Shown here: piece after piece, positions 1 to 11,898 of the stretch
Layout: each line of letters starts with the position of its first letter
How positions within the stretch are numbered: the first letter of the stretch is position 1
NCBI RefSeq assembly: GCF_000002425.4
Contig: NC_037254.1
Location: forward strand, 13,709,756 to 13,773,755
Direction: 5' to 3'
DNA: 64,000 bases
DNA from: Physcomitrium patens
Taxonomy: Eukaryota; Streptophyta; Bryopsida; Funariales; Funariaceae
Notes under the pieces: model-generated
Seen by the model: the letters and a program-made list of their open reading frames with translations, nothing else
Told to the model about the DNA's origin: nothing
The model's database searches: none
Program-made: the position numbers and the translations under genes

Positions 1-1290
1 CTTGCACCAATTGCGAACAAATCTTCTACACTCAGTAATTGTTCGATGCAACGGAATTCTCCCATCTCATCAGGCGTGGTAAAATTTGTGTGGTTGCACT
101 ATATACAATAGGTCTGAGGGTCGCGAAACGATCTGTCCATTGCAAGCGGTTTGTCAAGTTTAAACAACCCAGTCCGATCTCTTCAAATCTCAATGCGTTT
201 GGTGGCTCTTTAACTTGTGCGCTATAGCTCCATGCCAGAGAAAAGTGACTTGACAGTCAATTCATGTTGTTCATAAGTAAGAGTATAAATGTGTGAAGTT
301 GTTAGGTGTTCATTAGCTGCATGTAGTGAGTGAGTTGGGCTGTCGAAGTACCACACCGTGTAACGCTGACTACTCTGATGACGTTGAAGGTGAAGAACCC
401 ACTAATCTGTACATGCAGACTAGTCTACAGCACATAAACGCATTATTCTCTTTAGTCTCACCTCCTTAGTCTCACCTCCTTCGTCAGAACATGCACAAAA
501 ACCCAAGCACAGAATCGCCAACGCCCTGGAGATTCTCCGCCTTCATGGCGTGGAGACACCAGCGAGGCACGTCACAGAAACTGAGTTCAATGTCCACAAA
601 AACCTTTGTTATATATCAGAATAGTTGAACCATTTTGTGAACTGACTCTCGGCAGCTTCCATGCAGATACTAAAGTTGGCATTTATGTTTGGAATCCAAA
701 GGTGTGCTACCCATGCACTAATTTGAAGAGATGAAGGGATGAAGGTGTCAGGCCTTCCGTCTCCCTTCATGAGAAGTTGCCGGGGATTTGCTCACAGATG
801 TTTGCATTTTTATAATAGCAACGAGAGGCACCTCTTGAAGCGTTTGGTACAATCCTCTGAAGAGAATTATATTAGCCACCCATAGTTTTTAAGGAGCTCT
901 TTGTCTCAGACGGAGCATAGCCAATTAAATACTCCACACGAAGGATTGTCAACGAGAACCTGTCCTCAGATTTGGAAAGGAAAACAAAATAAAATCACAT
1001 TGTGGGGTATCTGATTATGTGATTGTTGCACCTCATTAGCATTCAAGTCAGCTTTTTGCATTCTGCTGCGAATGAATGACGTAGAGTTGTGCGGGCATGG
1101 AACAGTGCTCATCTGGATCATTGATTGCACAATTTCGAAGTCAAAATCTACAGATATCCCTCCGCTTCATTTCCTTTGTAAAATGTGCATGTGCTGGGAA
1201 GCTTGTGTGATTCTTTGGTGCCGCAGTCTCTTTGGTGCAACTCAAACACTTTCAGTTTTTCTTTTTCTGACACAAACGGGGTAGAATTCT
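1..1290. other. Gene-like composition island, unassigned
   Basis: This stretch is clearly less AT-rich than the DNA after about 1290 and lacks the TA tracts found there, so it probably belongs to a gene, its leader or its promoter. No open frame in it resembles a family I recognise. A short direct duplication of the sequence agtctcacctcctt lies at about 456-482, just before a possible splice acceptor. The 62- and 70-codon open frames here have no recognisable content and I do not call them genes. Confidence 0.4.
488..624 (+). CDS. Possible terminal coding exon of an unknown gene
   Basis: A pyrimidine-rich run ends in a possible acceptor (tcgtcag, 481-487). Reading from 488 in phase 1 gives 44 codons and a TAG at 622-624. 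The translation includes HRIANALEILRLHGVE and has a coding-like residue mix, but I recognise no family. No upstream exon could be linked to it. It may be chance open sequence in a leader or pseudogene. Confidence 0.2.
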
Positions 1291-2698
1291 ATGACAATTA
1301 TATTTTTGATTTTTTATAATAATATAGATGCTAAGCTACCTAATTTTAACTATTGCATAAAATCCAACTCATTTAAAAATGTCAACCAAAAACTTATTTT
1401 TAAAAAATAGTTTTATTATTTTTTTTATGGCTTTGAGTAATCTAATTATAGTAGAGATAAAAAAGTTCAACAAAGATAAGAATGAATTGTTTATAATGGA
1501 TTTTTGCTTATCATATTCAATTCAATAGAATAACTATTATTAATTTTTTTGATCCATAAATAAAAACTAACCTATATTATTAGATTATAATATCAATTTA
1601 AATATTTTTTTTGATATCTCTTTAAACTTGTTCTTTATAGTCAAAGTCTATCAATACTTGCTTGCTTGTTGTAGTTTGAAATCTTTTTGTTTTTGCCACT
1701 AGATAAAAGTATGACCAAGTTGATTTTTATAAGAAAAAACTAAAATTTATAGAAGTCTTTGATTAAGTTAGAAACAAACTATTTTTTTACCTAAGATTTT
1801 AAAAATAAAATCATTGAAAAATTGATTTACTACTTATTATATAATATTGATTAGAATTTTCTTATTTTCTTTTATTTTCTTTTATTTGGTGTGGCCTCTA
1901 AAAGTGTAGAATTTATAATCTTAGCTACAAAAAAGACTAAGTATAGAGCCAATGAATAATTTTATTAATTTTTTATTATTCATAAAAAAGTTTATTAATT
2001 TTTTATTCATATTTTATTTTTATGTAATGATTAATATATATACCATATTTTAGAATTTACAATATATATTAATCTAATTTTTTTTTAATGTAATTTGGAA
2101 AATTTAATTTTTAATAATAAAATGGCTTACTTGAATTTCTTGATTAAATTAGTTTGTAACTTTTATAATTAGAATTTTTTCTAGGATAATTAGAAATAGA
2201 AAAAATATTATTCTACTTAAATAGATTATTTAAAAAAAAATAGATTATATCTTCTAATATAGAATTTTATAAGAATCTTACATAAAGTATTAAAAAATAT
2301 TATAGGATTCTAATTATATGAAGTAGATATTTTATTTTTTAAAAAATAAATTAGTATTACATTTGACAATAGATTTAACAAATTTAATCTTTAAGATAGC
2401 CTAAATGATTATAATTAGATAAGTTACACTAAAGTTTTCTTAAATTCTTAAAAGACTTTATTTCTATACTACAAAGATCCATGTATTTATAAAAATAATT
2501 ATTTTTGACTTTGTCATTTAATTCTCATAGTTAAATTTATATATATATATATATATAATTTAAATTTATTTTAGTGGATTATTTTAGAATATATTTTAAG
2601 ACTTTTATTATTGCTTTGGAAAGATAAACTTTGGATACAATGTTCAAAAGAGATATTTGTATATAGGCTATAAGCCTTCTTAAATCCTTACTTTTTCT

Positions 2699-2700
<2 letters not shown>

Positions 2701-2739
<39 letters not shown>
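2701..2739. repeat. Poly-T tract, 39 bases
   Basis: Uninterrupted T run directly after a G at 2700. It could be an old poly-A tail of a retroposed sequence in reverse orientation, but no coding remnant lies beside it. Confidence 0.9.
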
Positions 2740-2744
<5 letters not shown>

Positions 2745-4735
2745 TCATCAATGAAATCAATTAAATAAAAATAAATTATTTTTATATGTAAAATTCTTAC
2801 ATGATTGTATTCCAAATTTTTTATAATTTACATGTTTAGATAGATAAAATAGAAATATTATCTTTTATTCTACAACCTTAAATGTTATCTTATTGAAGAA
2901 TTTAGTTTTATAATTAAATCTATTCAGATTTTTGTAATTACTAATTATTTTTTCTTATTATCATAAAAAATTATGATTCATTGCATAAAAAGAATTTGAT
3001 AGTTAAAATCTTGATTCAAATATTATCCAGAAATTAAAAGAATAATATTCGTGATTACTAATCATTCTTGAAGAAAAATTTCAAAATAATCATAAATTTT
3101 TGTTATTTATATAGAAATCAATATTTTTTTGTAAATTTTTATTATATATATATAAGTATTTCTAATTTTTATTCTATTCAAATAATTAATATAGTATAAT
3201 TCAACTTTAAAAATAAAATAATCTACATAGAGCTATAAAGTTCTATTTAGATTTTGGAAATTTATCATAAATATATCAATCTTAGGTTGTACTTTATGGA
3301 AATATTTTTTATATGTTTAAAATTATTTAAAAAATAATTAAATATAAAAAATTTATATTTTAATAAATTTAATTTTATTTATTAAAAAATTATAAAACAA
3401 AAGCTTGAGGTTGCTTAAATTATTTTTGAAAGATTATTCTTATTTATTTATTTATTTTATTATATATCAAAGATTATCTAATTTTTTATCCTATCTTTTA
3501 TTAAAAGATTAAGAAATAGAGTATTCTTATATTTTAATTCCCTTTATTTTTATTTATAGAAAATAGAATAAAAATTAAATTTAGTAATAAAAAGATGTAA
3601 AATAAAAATATCTTAGTAATGTAAATAGTATTTAAAAGATAATTTATTAAAACAAGCCAATCAAATAAACTCTTGTTTGGCTTTTTTTCTTCCATAGTTT
3701 ATTAAAAAGTATGTTATATGATTGGCCATTATTACCTTATAGGATTTGCATCTTTTAATTTCATTGTATGATCTTACTATTTTATTTATTATTAGACAAT
3801 AGGCTATTAGAAGAAGATTTTAATGTTTATATCACTCCATTTTAATTATTATTGTTGTGTCTTGTCTTAATTATTATTTAACTTGTGATTTAACCATCAT
3901 TTCCAATTAGATTCTAAGTCTATTTGGAACTTTATTTATAATAGTACTATTTCATCTTTGTTATTTCCTTCTACCACTTCAAAATATTAAATTATGGCTA
4001 TAATGGATTAATTAGCCTAATTAAATTATAAATAAGAAAATGTTTATTAAATTATTTATATTAAATTATTTAATATATTATATAAGTTATTTATAGGAAT
4101 GAAGATTGATATATTTTTTATTCTTAAAAAAAGCAGATCAATAGCCAGTCATTTATTTGTTTATAATTGAAAGATTTTATTTTATTTTATTTTTTTTCTA
4201 TTTGGTTTATATGGGATTTGAATCTTTTTTCTATCTTGTCACCAACCAAGCTCTTTTTGATGTTTATTCTAGATTAATTAATTATTTTCTATTACTTTTA
4301 TAACTACTTAATTCAATAAGGTATTCCAAATAATCACGGCCATAATTTTCTTTTTATATCCACAATCTTTCAAGTTTTAAGTTTTTCTTATTTTTGTAGT
4401 TTCTAATATTAATTCTAAGCCTATCACAAGTGAGTTAACTTATTGTTGCTTTAGAAAGATATTCTATTCTCTTTAATGTATATAAAGAGTTTGAATCTTA
4501 AATTCAAATAGAAGAAAGAGTATATTTTTTTTTATTTAATTTGAATCTCAATTACTACTTCTGGTGAAATATTAAAGAATTTATTTGAAAGAAGTTTTAA
4601 CATCACTTAAGTGAATAATTTTAAAGCATTAAATAATCACAAGCCATTTCAAGTCTATGAATCTTTGAAGTTTCTACATTAAATAACAATTTTTTTTTAA
4701 TAGAGAAGAAAAAATATTCAAACATATTCACTTAT

Positions 4736-4737
<2 letters not shown>

Positions 4738-4802
<65 letters not shown>
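4738..4802. repeat. (TA)n microsatellite
   Basis: An uninterrupted TA dinucleotide array of about 64 bases, the longest in the window. Others lie at about 4940-4972, 22044-22075, 22366-22402, 27446-27480, 31745-31786, 46727-46767, 56897-56927, 57727-57761 and 58710-58741. Confidence 0.95.
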
Positions 4803-4806
<4 letters not shown>

Positions 4807-4936
4807 AAATATGTTTGCTAAAGACCAATAAATTTTTTATTATTAATGAATAATAAAAAATTATTACAAAATAAGAAATTATTATAAATACTTTATTAAA
4901 AGCTACATGTATTTATCTTCCAATTACATTATCACT

Positions 4937-4939
<3 letters not shown>

Positions 4940-4972
<33 letters not shown>
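4940..4972. repeat. (TA)n microsatellite
   Basis: Second TA array, about 140 bases after the first. Confidence 0.95.
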
Positions 4973-4974
<2 letters not shown>

Positions 4975-6579
4975 AAGCTATAGTGATAAATAATCATATA
5001 TATTTATATGAAGAACATTCAAGAAAATAATTGTTAAGAATATCTTTGGTTGTATAAAATCTACTAACTTGTTTAAATGCATAACAATCCTCTGCTACCT
5101 ACTAGTTAATATGTATACTTCTATTTGTATTTCAAATTCATGCAATTGCACTTCTAAACTTAATATTGCTCAATACGTAACTTTATTAAGATGCATACAA
5201 ATATTAACCATGTCAATTAATATTGTTGGATCTTAAAAATATTTCTACAAAAATCACCATGAAAATAGAAAAATTGATATTAGAAAATGATTTTTTAAAA
5301 AACAAGGTCAAAATCTAACCTTCAGATATGAAATAAAAGTTTTAATACAAATAAGGATCTTTTTAAAAATTTCAAAATGCATTTAGGAACTTAGCTTTAA
5401 AATAATTTATAATATTGATATTTTATACTTGTGTAGATGTTTGAGAGTATTTAATGCTCATTAAATCTTTTATTATTCTAACTTTGTAATTGGATGTTAC
5501 CTAAATAAATTTATAATGAAGAATTAAATTTTAATATTTTAAAGTTAATTAGGATTATACAAATAATAGAAAAAATCAATATTACAAAAAATTAAAGATA
5601 TTTTAATATTTTAATATACAAAAAATCTTAATATAACATGTTAATTGAACTTTATAAAATTTAGAATTTTCTATGTTTTTATCAAAGAATTGAGGGTGTT
5701 GAAATAAAAAAATGCATTATATAATTTGCTTTTAGAATCATAAGAAAATTTTGTGCTATAGAATTTTTTTTTTTTTTATATCTAAATAAGTTGCATTTGT
5801 AAACAAGATTTTATATAATATAATACCATTGCCAAGTTTTTGTCTCTATATATTATTTACCACTCTTCTATACTATTTAATCAAATAAAATTTTATTTTA
5901 TTCTATTATTATCTAATATATATAATTTAAAGTAATATCTTAAAATATTTTATATCTTAAATGAAATTTAGAATAATATTTTATTTTTAGAAAAATAAAT
6001 GTTTTTAATATTGAATTATTTCATTAATAGTTAGAATGTTTTTTGGGATCAATACTGAACATATTAATATGATAAAAAAAATTAAATATGTATATTTTTT
6101 GGACTAAGAGTATTGCCATGCTCTTATTCTATAATTATATATAAACAAAGGTCCTTTTTGAATAGCATTCAATATTCTTTAGAATTTATTCCATATGTTT
6201 AATATTGGATAATTTTAAGTATTTTATTTTTCTATTTATTAAATATAAATCTTTGAAAAGACTAATATCTTTTAAAAATATCACATTATATTTCTAAGTA
6301 ATTTTTCTCAAGAAAACTGAAATATAATATTAGGCCATCGTATATTATTATAACAAAATTAATCTAATTCTGTACATAACTTGAAATGATTATTTATTCT
6401 ACTGCAGTTATTTGTTCTTCTGTAAGAAATTTAATTTAATTTAATTTAATTTATTTTTTTATATTTCTTATTTTAAGGAAAGAAAGAATAAATAATTATT
6501 CTTTTCTTTATAATTTCACCACCTATAATTTTTTTATTTTAAAATTATTTAATTTCAAATAATTTATTGTACCTATGAA

Positions 6580-7190
6580 TCCAACTTGAGTAAGTCCATT
6601 AAGGTATTGGAAGAAATGTAATCTTAGATAGAGCTTGGCTTATTGCAGAAATCATCAAAATTTTGATCTTGTTCTATCAAACTTCTTGAGTATACTAATT
6701 TTTATTCCTATTATATTTGTAGAAGCAATTTTTTTTGGATTTAATTATAAGATGAATCTATTTACTTCCTTTAAGTACACAACTACTTGATGCAAACTTT
6801 AAACTTCTTCTATAGGCATAGAATTAGAACTTTCTTGGTTGGTACTAGTGATGCATGAAATTTCTATCCTAAGAGTATTAATAAGTTTGTGAAGACTTAC
6901 AATAGTGTCAAATCTATTCTCACTTCTGTCAAATATAACATCTATTATTTTTTCTTCTATTTCAAATAAATTAACAAATCTACAAGTTAAATTAGGGTAT
7001 GATAATCTACAACCTCTAATGTCAAATGAAATTTTTTACAAAGATGGATGATTTTCTTTCTTTAAAAAAAAATCAATGTTAAATAATTAAATAAATTTTT
7101 TAAAGGTGGATAATTTGTAACTTTCAAAATACAATAATAGTAGTCAGATAATCAACTCACTTTTAAAATAAGATAAGAATAATAAATTAG
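6580..7190 (-). pseudogene. Decayed Ty3/gypsy gag fragment
   Basis: Read on the minus strand, this segment resembles the capsid region of the gypsy element at 32297-42551: a phrase like FDRTRSKF followed by codons for a Leu/Arg-rich stretch matches FDGIRSKF near 33930 in that element. Many stops and indels are present. It lies just 3' (on the minus strand) of the LTR piece at 7195-7428, the expected LTR-gag order of a minus-strand element. The rest of the element to the left is missing or unreadable. Confidence 0.5.
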
Positions 7191-7194
7191 GACT

Positions 7195-7428
7195 CTTGTC
7201 AAATTATCAAAGATATAAACCTCAAAAAATTAAAATATCAATACACTCTTGTGTCACTTAAAAAGACTAGAAAATCATTCAAAGATGACATAATATTAAA
7301 CTAAAATGGCTATTGCCAAAAAAAAAAAGACTAGAATGTTTCGAAATAAGATTAAGAATTAAAAAAGCATAGATAAGAATGAAGAAATCTTCATCCTTTC
7401 CTCATATATACTCTTAAATAGAAGATAC
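7195..7428 (-). repeat. Gypsy LTR fragment, minus orientation
   Basis: Shares the motif ctagaatggctattgccaaa and the tail running to a TATA-like catatatactc with the LTRs at 15703-16260 and 20861-21433. It stops abruptly at the copia LTR at 7429. No matching continuation is visible after the copia element at 14459, so the other side was lost or rearranged. Confidence 0.6.
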
Positions 7429-7921
7429 TATTAAAGTAAAAGTATAAAATGTTACCTTGTATAGGATATTACCTTAGGGAAGTTATTAGTGGTCAAAGAT
7501 TTGACTCTTGGTATATGGTAAGGACATCCAATGGATATAGGACGAAATCATGGACCAAAAGTTAAAGTCAAAAGGATAAAGTATTTACAAAAGAATATCC
7601 AAAGACTAAGTATGAGTCATTAATATGTGTCATAGGATACCCTCGAAGTTTGTGAGATGCCAAAGGATCCTAAGAGCATGTGTGTAAGACGTAAGAGTAA
7701 TTAGTATTGGACATAGGATACTCTTGGGACTCGTGAGATGCCAAAAGGATCCTAGGTCCATGTGTGTAAAAGTCAAAGAGTGGACGTTGTCTTTTAGGGC
7801 AGTAACTACGACCTATAAGTAATGGATGTTGGAAGTGAGAGATATCTTATTCCATACTCTTTTTGTGTGTAACCTTGTTGATGCTAAGTATTGTATCTTC
7901 TAAGTACTTGTTTTCTTAATA
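7429..7921 (+). repeat. Copia 5' LTR
   Basis: Starts TATTAAAG and ends CTTAATA, giving a short imperfect terminal inverted repeat. Its end abuts the primer-binding site. It matches 13960-14453 along its length with scattered substitutions. An internal near-duplication, the phrase cataggatac... followed by gagatgccaaaggatcctaag, occurs twice (about 7632-7680 and 7718-7757) and is also present in the 3' LTR. Confidence 0.92.
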
Positions 7922-7935
7922 GGTTATGGGCCCAC
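7922..7935 (+). promoter_or_regulatory. Primer-binding site for half initiator tRNA-Met
   Basis: The 14 bases GGTTATGGGCCCAC follow the 5' LTR directly. They are the reverse complement of the anticodon arm of plant initiator tRNA-Met (GTGGGCCCATAACC, containing the CAT anticodon), as I recall that tRNA. Drosophila copia and yeast Ty5 prime from a tRNA-iMet cleaved in the anticodon loop and carry this same GGTTATGGGCCCA core. The usual plant site, TGGTATCAGAGC against the tRNA 3' end, is absent here. The tRNA match is recalled, not computed. Confidence 0.85.
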
Positions 7936-8501
7936 TTACCTTTACTTATGAGTTTTGAAGTACTTTGAAGTCTTTCTTATTGTAAAGAGTAGATCTTATG
8001 GTTATTGCTGAAGTTTGAGTTTGTTATCTTCTAATCTTTCTTATGCATTTAGTTGTTGATGTAATTTTACTCTTATTTATTGTTAAGTGCACTTATAGTC
8101 TTTGTTGTTGTTAGACTCCATATAATGATGTTTTAGAACTGTAGTATTTTATTTCTTTACTGAGATTTATCATTGGTATTCTAACTTTGTGCTTTCATGT
8201 ACTTAATTTCTTAAGAGATTGTTCTATTTTTATAAGAAGTTTTTTTTTTGTGAGATTAGAAGTATTTTGTGAAAAAAGAGGGGTGATTGAAGAGTAGCAA
8301 AGCTTATACAAGAGATTCAGATAGAGTGTGAGACTTGTGAGAAGTCTTATATGTGAAGTTGAGAGTGATACAAGAGTGAAATCACTTGTTTACTTACAAA
8401 GAGGGCATTCTGGGTTTCTAAAGCAACAACACCTTCTTGTTGATTTTGAGAGTTCTATATCTTCTTTTCTTGATTTTCTTTCACACATTCCTTCCTTAGA
8501 C

Positions 8502-9300
8502 ATGGATTCAAGTGAGGGTGAGAGCTTGAGAGTGATTGAGAAGTTTAGGGGTGACAACTTTTACCATTGGAAGAAGAAAATGGAACTTTTGTTGGCTTCA
8601 TTGGATTTTTGGGACATTGTTGATGAAAGTGAAGACCCTCCAAGTGACAATGCTGATATCAAAGTGAAGAAGGAGTATAAACGTCGTAAAAGAAAGGCTT
8701 TTGGGATGATTGCAACAAACCTTGATGATGCCAACTTTTTACATGTTATAGCTTGCAATGGACCAACGGAAGCATAGAAGACTCTTTGCAACATCTATGA
8801 GAGTAGAAACCTTGTCAACATCCTTTGGACAAGGAAGAAATTCTTGACAATAAAGATGGAAGAAGGAGATGACTTCATGGCTCATATTAACAAGGTAAAA
8901 GTACTTGCTAATCAACTAGCAGTTGTTGACAAACTAGTTGATGATAAGGACATTGTGTTGACATTGCTCATGAGCCTTCCCGAATCCTACAACTATCTCA
9001 TTGTGGCATTGGAGTCCATCAACATGAAGGAGCTTACCATGAACTATGTCACGTCAAGACTTGTCCATGAAGTGATCAAGAGGAAAGAAAAAGAGCTTGT
9101 AAGTGATGATTCGGCTCTATTTTCAAGACAAGGCAAAGGTAGCTATTCTCACCAATGTGATAATTCAAAAAGTGATATGAAGAATTGCTATATTTGTGAA
9201 AAACCAGGTCATTTTGCTAGAAATTGCTAGAAGGCCAAGAAAGGAGATAGGGAGAATGCAAACAATGCTAGTGATAGTTTTGGTGGAGATGAGTATACTT
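8502..9300 (+). pseudogene. gag: Copia gag (capsid and nucleocapsid), broken
   Basis: From the ATG at 8502 (MDSSEGESL...) the frame shows the copia capsid signature, including a FRGDNFYHWKKKMELLL segment, then a basic stretch and a CCHC zinc knuckle (CYICEKPGHFARNC, about 9187-9228) that binds genomic RNA. An open run extends upstream to 8328, but the conserved part begins at 8502. The frame is interrupted by TAG at 8775 and TAG at 9228. Both stops could be single transitions (C to T, or G to A on the coding strand). There is no frameshift. Confidence 0.85.
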
Positions 9301-11898
9301 TCATAGCAAAAGAAGGAGCCTCCATGGCTACCATATCAAAGTGGATTATAGATTCAGGTGCTACTAAGCACATGACACCATACAAGTGTTCATTTGACAC
9401 TTATGAAGAAATTCCAACAATAAAAGTGTGGTTGGGAGACAATGGCATGGTATAAGCCATTGGAATTGGCTCCATTATAGTGGAGATTGTTGTGAAGGAC
9501 CAAATGAAGAGAATCAGATTGAAAGAAGTCCTACATGTGCCAAAAATGAAGAAGAACCTCCTTTTGGTGAGCAAACTTGTATCATATGGTTGTAAGGTTT
9601 AATTTGACATGAATGGATATTTTGTCAAGACATTGGATGGCCAACATGTTGCCAAAGGCCTTAGAGATGGAAATCTCTACTTCATCAATTGTGAAAAGGT
9701 GAATGGAATTGAAGTGGTGACATTTACTGATTTTCCACAAGATCAAGACAAGTTTAGAATTTGGCATCAACGACTTAGTCATTTGAATGCCAAATGCATG
9801 AAAGAGCTCCAATCCATGGTAAGTGGCTTGGATCTTGGTCAATTCAGCCACAATGCCATGACACTTGCTTGTGAAGGATGTATACAAGGCAAACAACAAA
9901 GGGCTTCATTTCCAAGTGGAGTTACAACACGTACAATAAAATTGTTGGAGATTGTGCACTCAGATGTTTGTGGACCAATGAAGATGCTATCAATTGGAGG
10001 AACAAGGTACTTTGTTACATTCATTGATGATTTCTCAAGAAAGGTGTGGATTTACATCATTAAAGCTAAGAGTGAATGTTTCTCAAAGTTTAAGGAATTT
10101 AAGGCTCTTATAGAGAAACAATGTGAATGCAAGATCAAAGTGTTGAGAATGGACAATGGAGGTGAATACATGTCAAAGCATTTTGATGACTTCATGAAGA
10201 TTCAAGATATTGCAAGACAAACCTCTACTCCTTACACTCTACAACAAAATGGAGTTGCTGAAAGAGCAAATCGTACCATTGTGGAGATGGCAAGGAGTAT
10301 GCTTCATACACAAAACTTTGGGCATGAATATTAGGCGGAAGCTATGGTAAATGCGGTGTACACAAGAAATAGGTACCCTACAAGTGCACTTACATCAATG
10401 ACTCTACAAGAAGCTTAGAGTGGGAAGAAACCTTGTATTTTATACATGAGGATTTTTGGATGCATTGCTTATGCAAAGATACCAGATTATATGAGGTCCA
10501 AACTTGATGCAAAAGGTACAAAATGTGTATTTGTTGGATATTGTGAAGGTACCAAAGCATATAGGCTAATGTGTTTAGAAACCAAGAAGATCATCAAAAC
10601 TCGTGATGTAGAGTTTTTGGAGCATAAGAGTGCTTTTGAGTACTTAGAAGAGTGTCCAAATGAGAGTAAAGGTGTATTTGTAGACACATCTTTAAGTTCA
10701 ACAAAGAAAGAAGAAGAAGAAGATGATAATGACAATGAGGATGGAGGAAATAGAAGTCAAGATCATGTGCCAAAGAAGGTAAATCATAGTGTGCCTTCAA
10801 TTACTAGAACCAACAATGAAGATAATGAAGATATTGAAGGTGATGATGATGATGAAGAATATCAACCTTTGAGTGAAAAAAGACAAGCATTGAGGAAGAA
10901 GAAGGATGGAATACAAGAAGAAGGGTCTTCTTCAAATGAAAGGAGATATCCTTTGAGAGAAAGAAAACCATGTAGTAAATGTTGGAAGGACCACATCTTT
11001 CCTTAAGTAAGTGAAGAACATGCCAATATTGCACTTCTTGCTGATCCGTTGAGTTTATGTGATGAAATGAAGTCCACGAATGCTATGAAGTAGGAGAATA
11101 CTTTGGAAGAAGAATACAAATCACTCATAAATAATGGAACATGGAAATTGAATCAACTTCTATCAAATCGATCTTCAATTGATTGTAAGTGGGTGTTTAG
11201 AACCAAAAGGGATGCAATGGATAATATTATGAGATATAAGTCTAGATTGGTTGCCAAAGGCTACTCACAAGTTGCTGGTGTAGATTTCAATGAGACATTT
11301 GCTTCCGTGGCCAAATTCACTATTATTAGAACTATTGTGGCAATTGGGGTAGCAATGAATTTGGAGATGCATCAAATGGATGTGAAGACGGCTTTCTTGA
11401 ATGGAAGTTTGAAAGAAGATATCTACATGGATCAACCTCAAGGATTTGTTGAAGACGGCAAACAACACCTTGTTTGTAAGTTGAAGAAATCCTTGTATGG
11501 GCTAAAACAATCACCAAGGGCATGGTACCAATGCATTGATACATTCTTTATGAGTGAAGGATTTGTAAGGAGTGAGGTTGATCATTCCTTATATGTGATG
11601 CAATCAAATGAGTTCATATTGATTGTCATCCTCTATGTTGATGATTTGATCATCTTAACTAATACATTGAAGATGATGGATTGATTGAAAGTAAAGTTAG
11701 AAAAGAAATATGAAATGAGTGATTTGGAAGAGCTTCACTATTGTTTAGGAATAGAGTTTATAAGAGATCGTGCTAAAAAGACCATTACAATGAGCCAAAG
11801 CAAGTACATTGAAGAAGTATTGAAACGATTCAACATGGAGGAGTGTAAGCCTATTGGAACACCATTGGAGGCAAACTTGAAGTTGATGAAGCTCACGG
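9301..11898 (+). pseudogene. pol: Copia pol: protease, integrase, reverse transcriptase, broken
   Basis: Domains in order: aspartic protease (DSGATKHM, active-site Asp near 9351); integrase zinc-binding region (WHQRLSHLN ... CEGCIQGKQ, 9760-9890); integrase core with the catalytic triad visible as HSDV (about 9958), RMDNGGEY (about 10147) and GVAERANRT (about 10252); then reverse transcriptase from WVFRTKRD (about 11190) to the active-site YVDD (11634-11645). In-frame stops lie at 9453, 9600, 10332, 10416, 11004, 11091 and 11682. All catalytic residues I can check are intact. A nested solo LTR interrupts the C-terminal part at 11899. Confidence 0.88.

Larger units (their letters stand above)
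1291..6560. other. AT-rich intergenic desert
   Basis: About 5.3 kb of very AT-rich DNA without a convincing gene. It holds a 39-base poly-T run, two TA microsatellites and a short TTTAA-type array near 6431-6458. Any retrotransposon remains are too decayed for me to identify by reading. Confidence 0.6.

Noticed and set aside
4738-4972. TA arrays as a replication origin or matrix-attachment region
   Set aside because: Such arrays occur all over the AT-rich DNA here; nothing else marks this pair.
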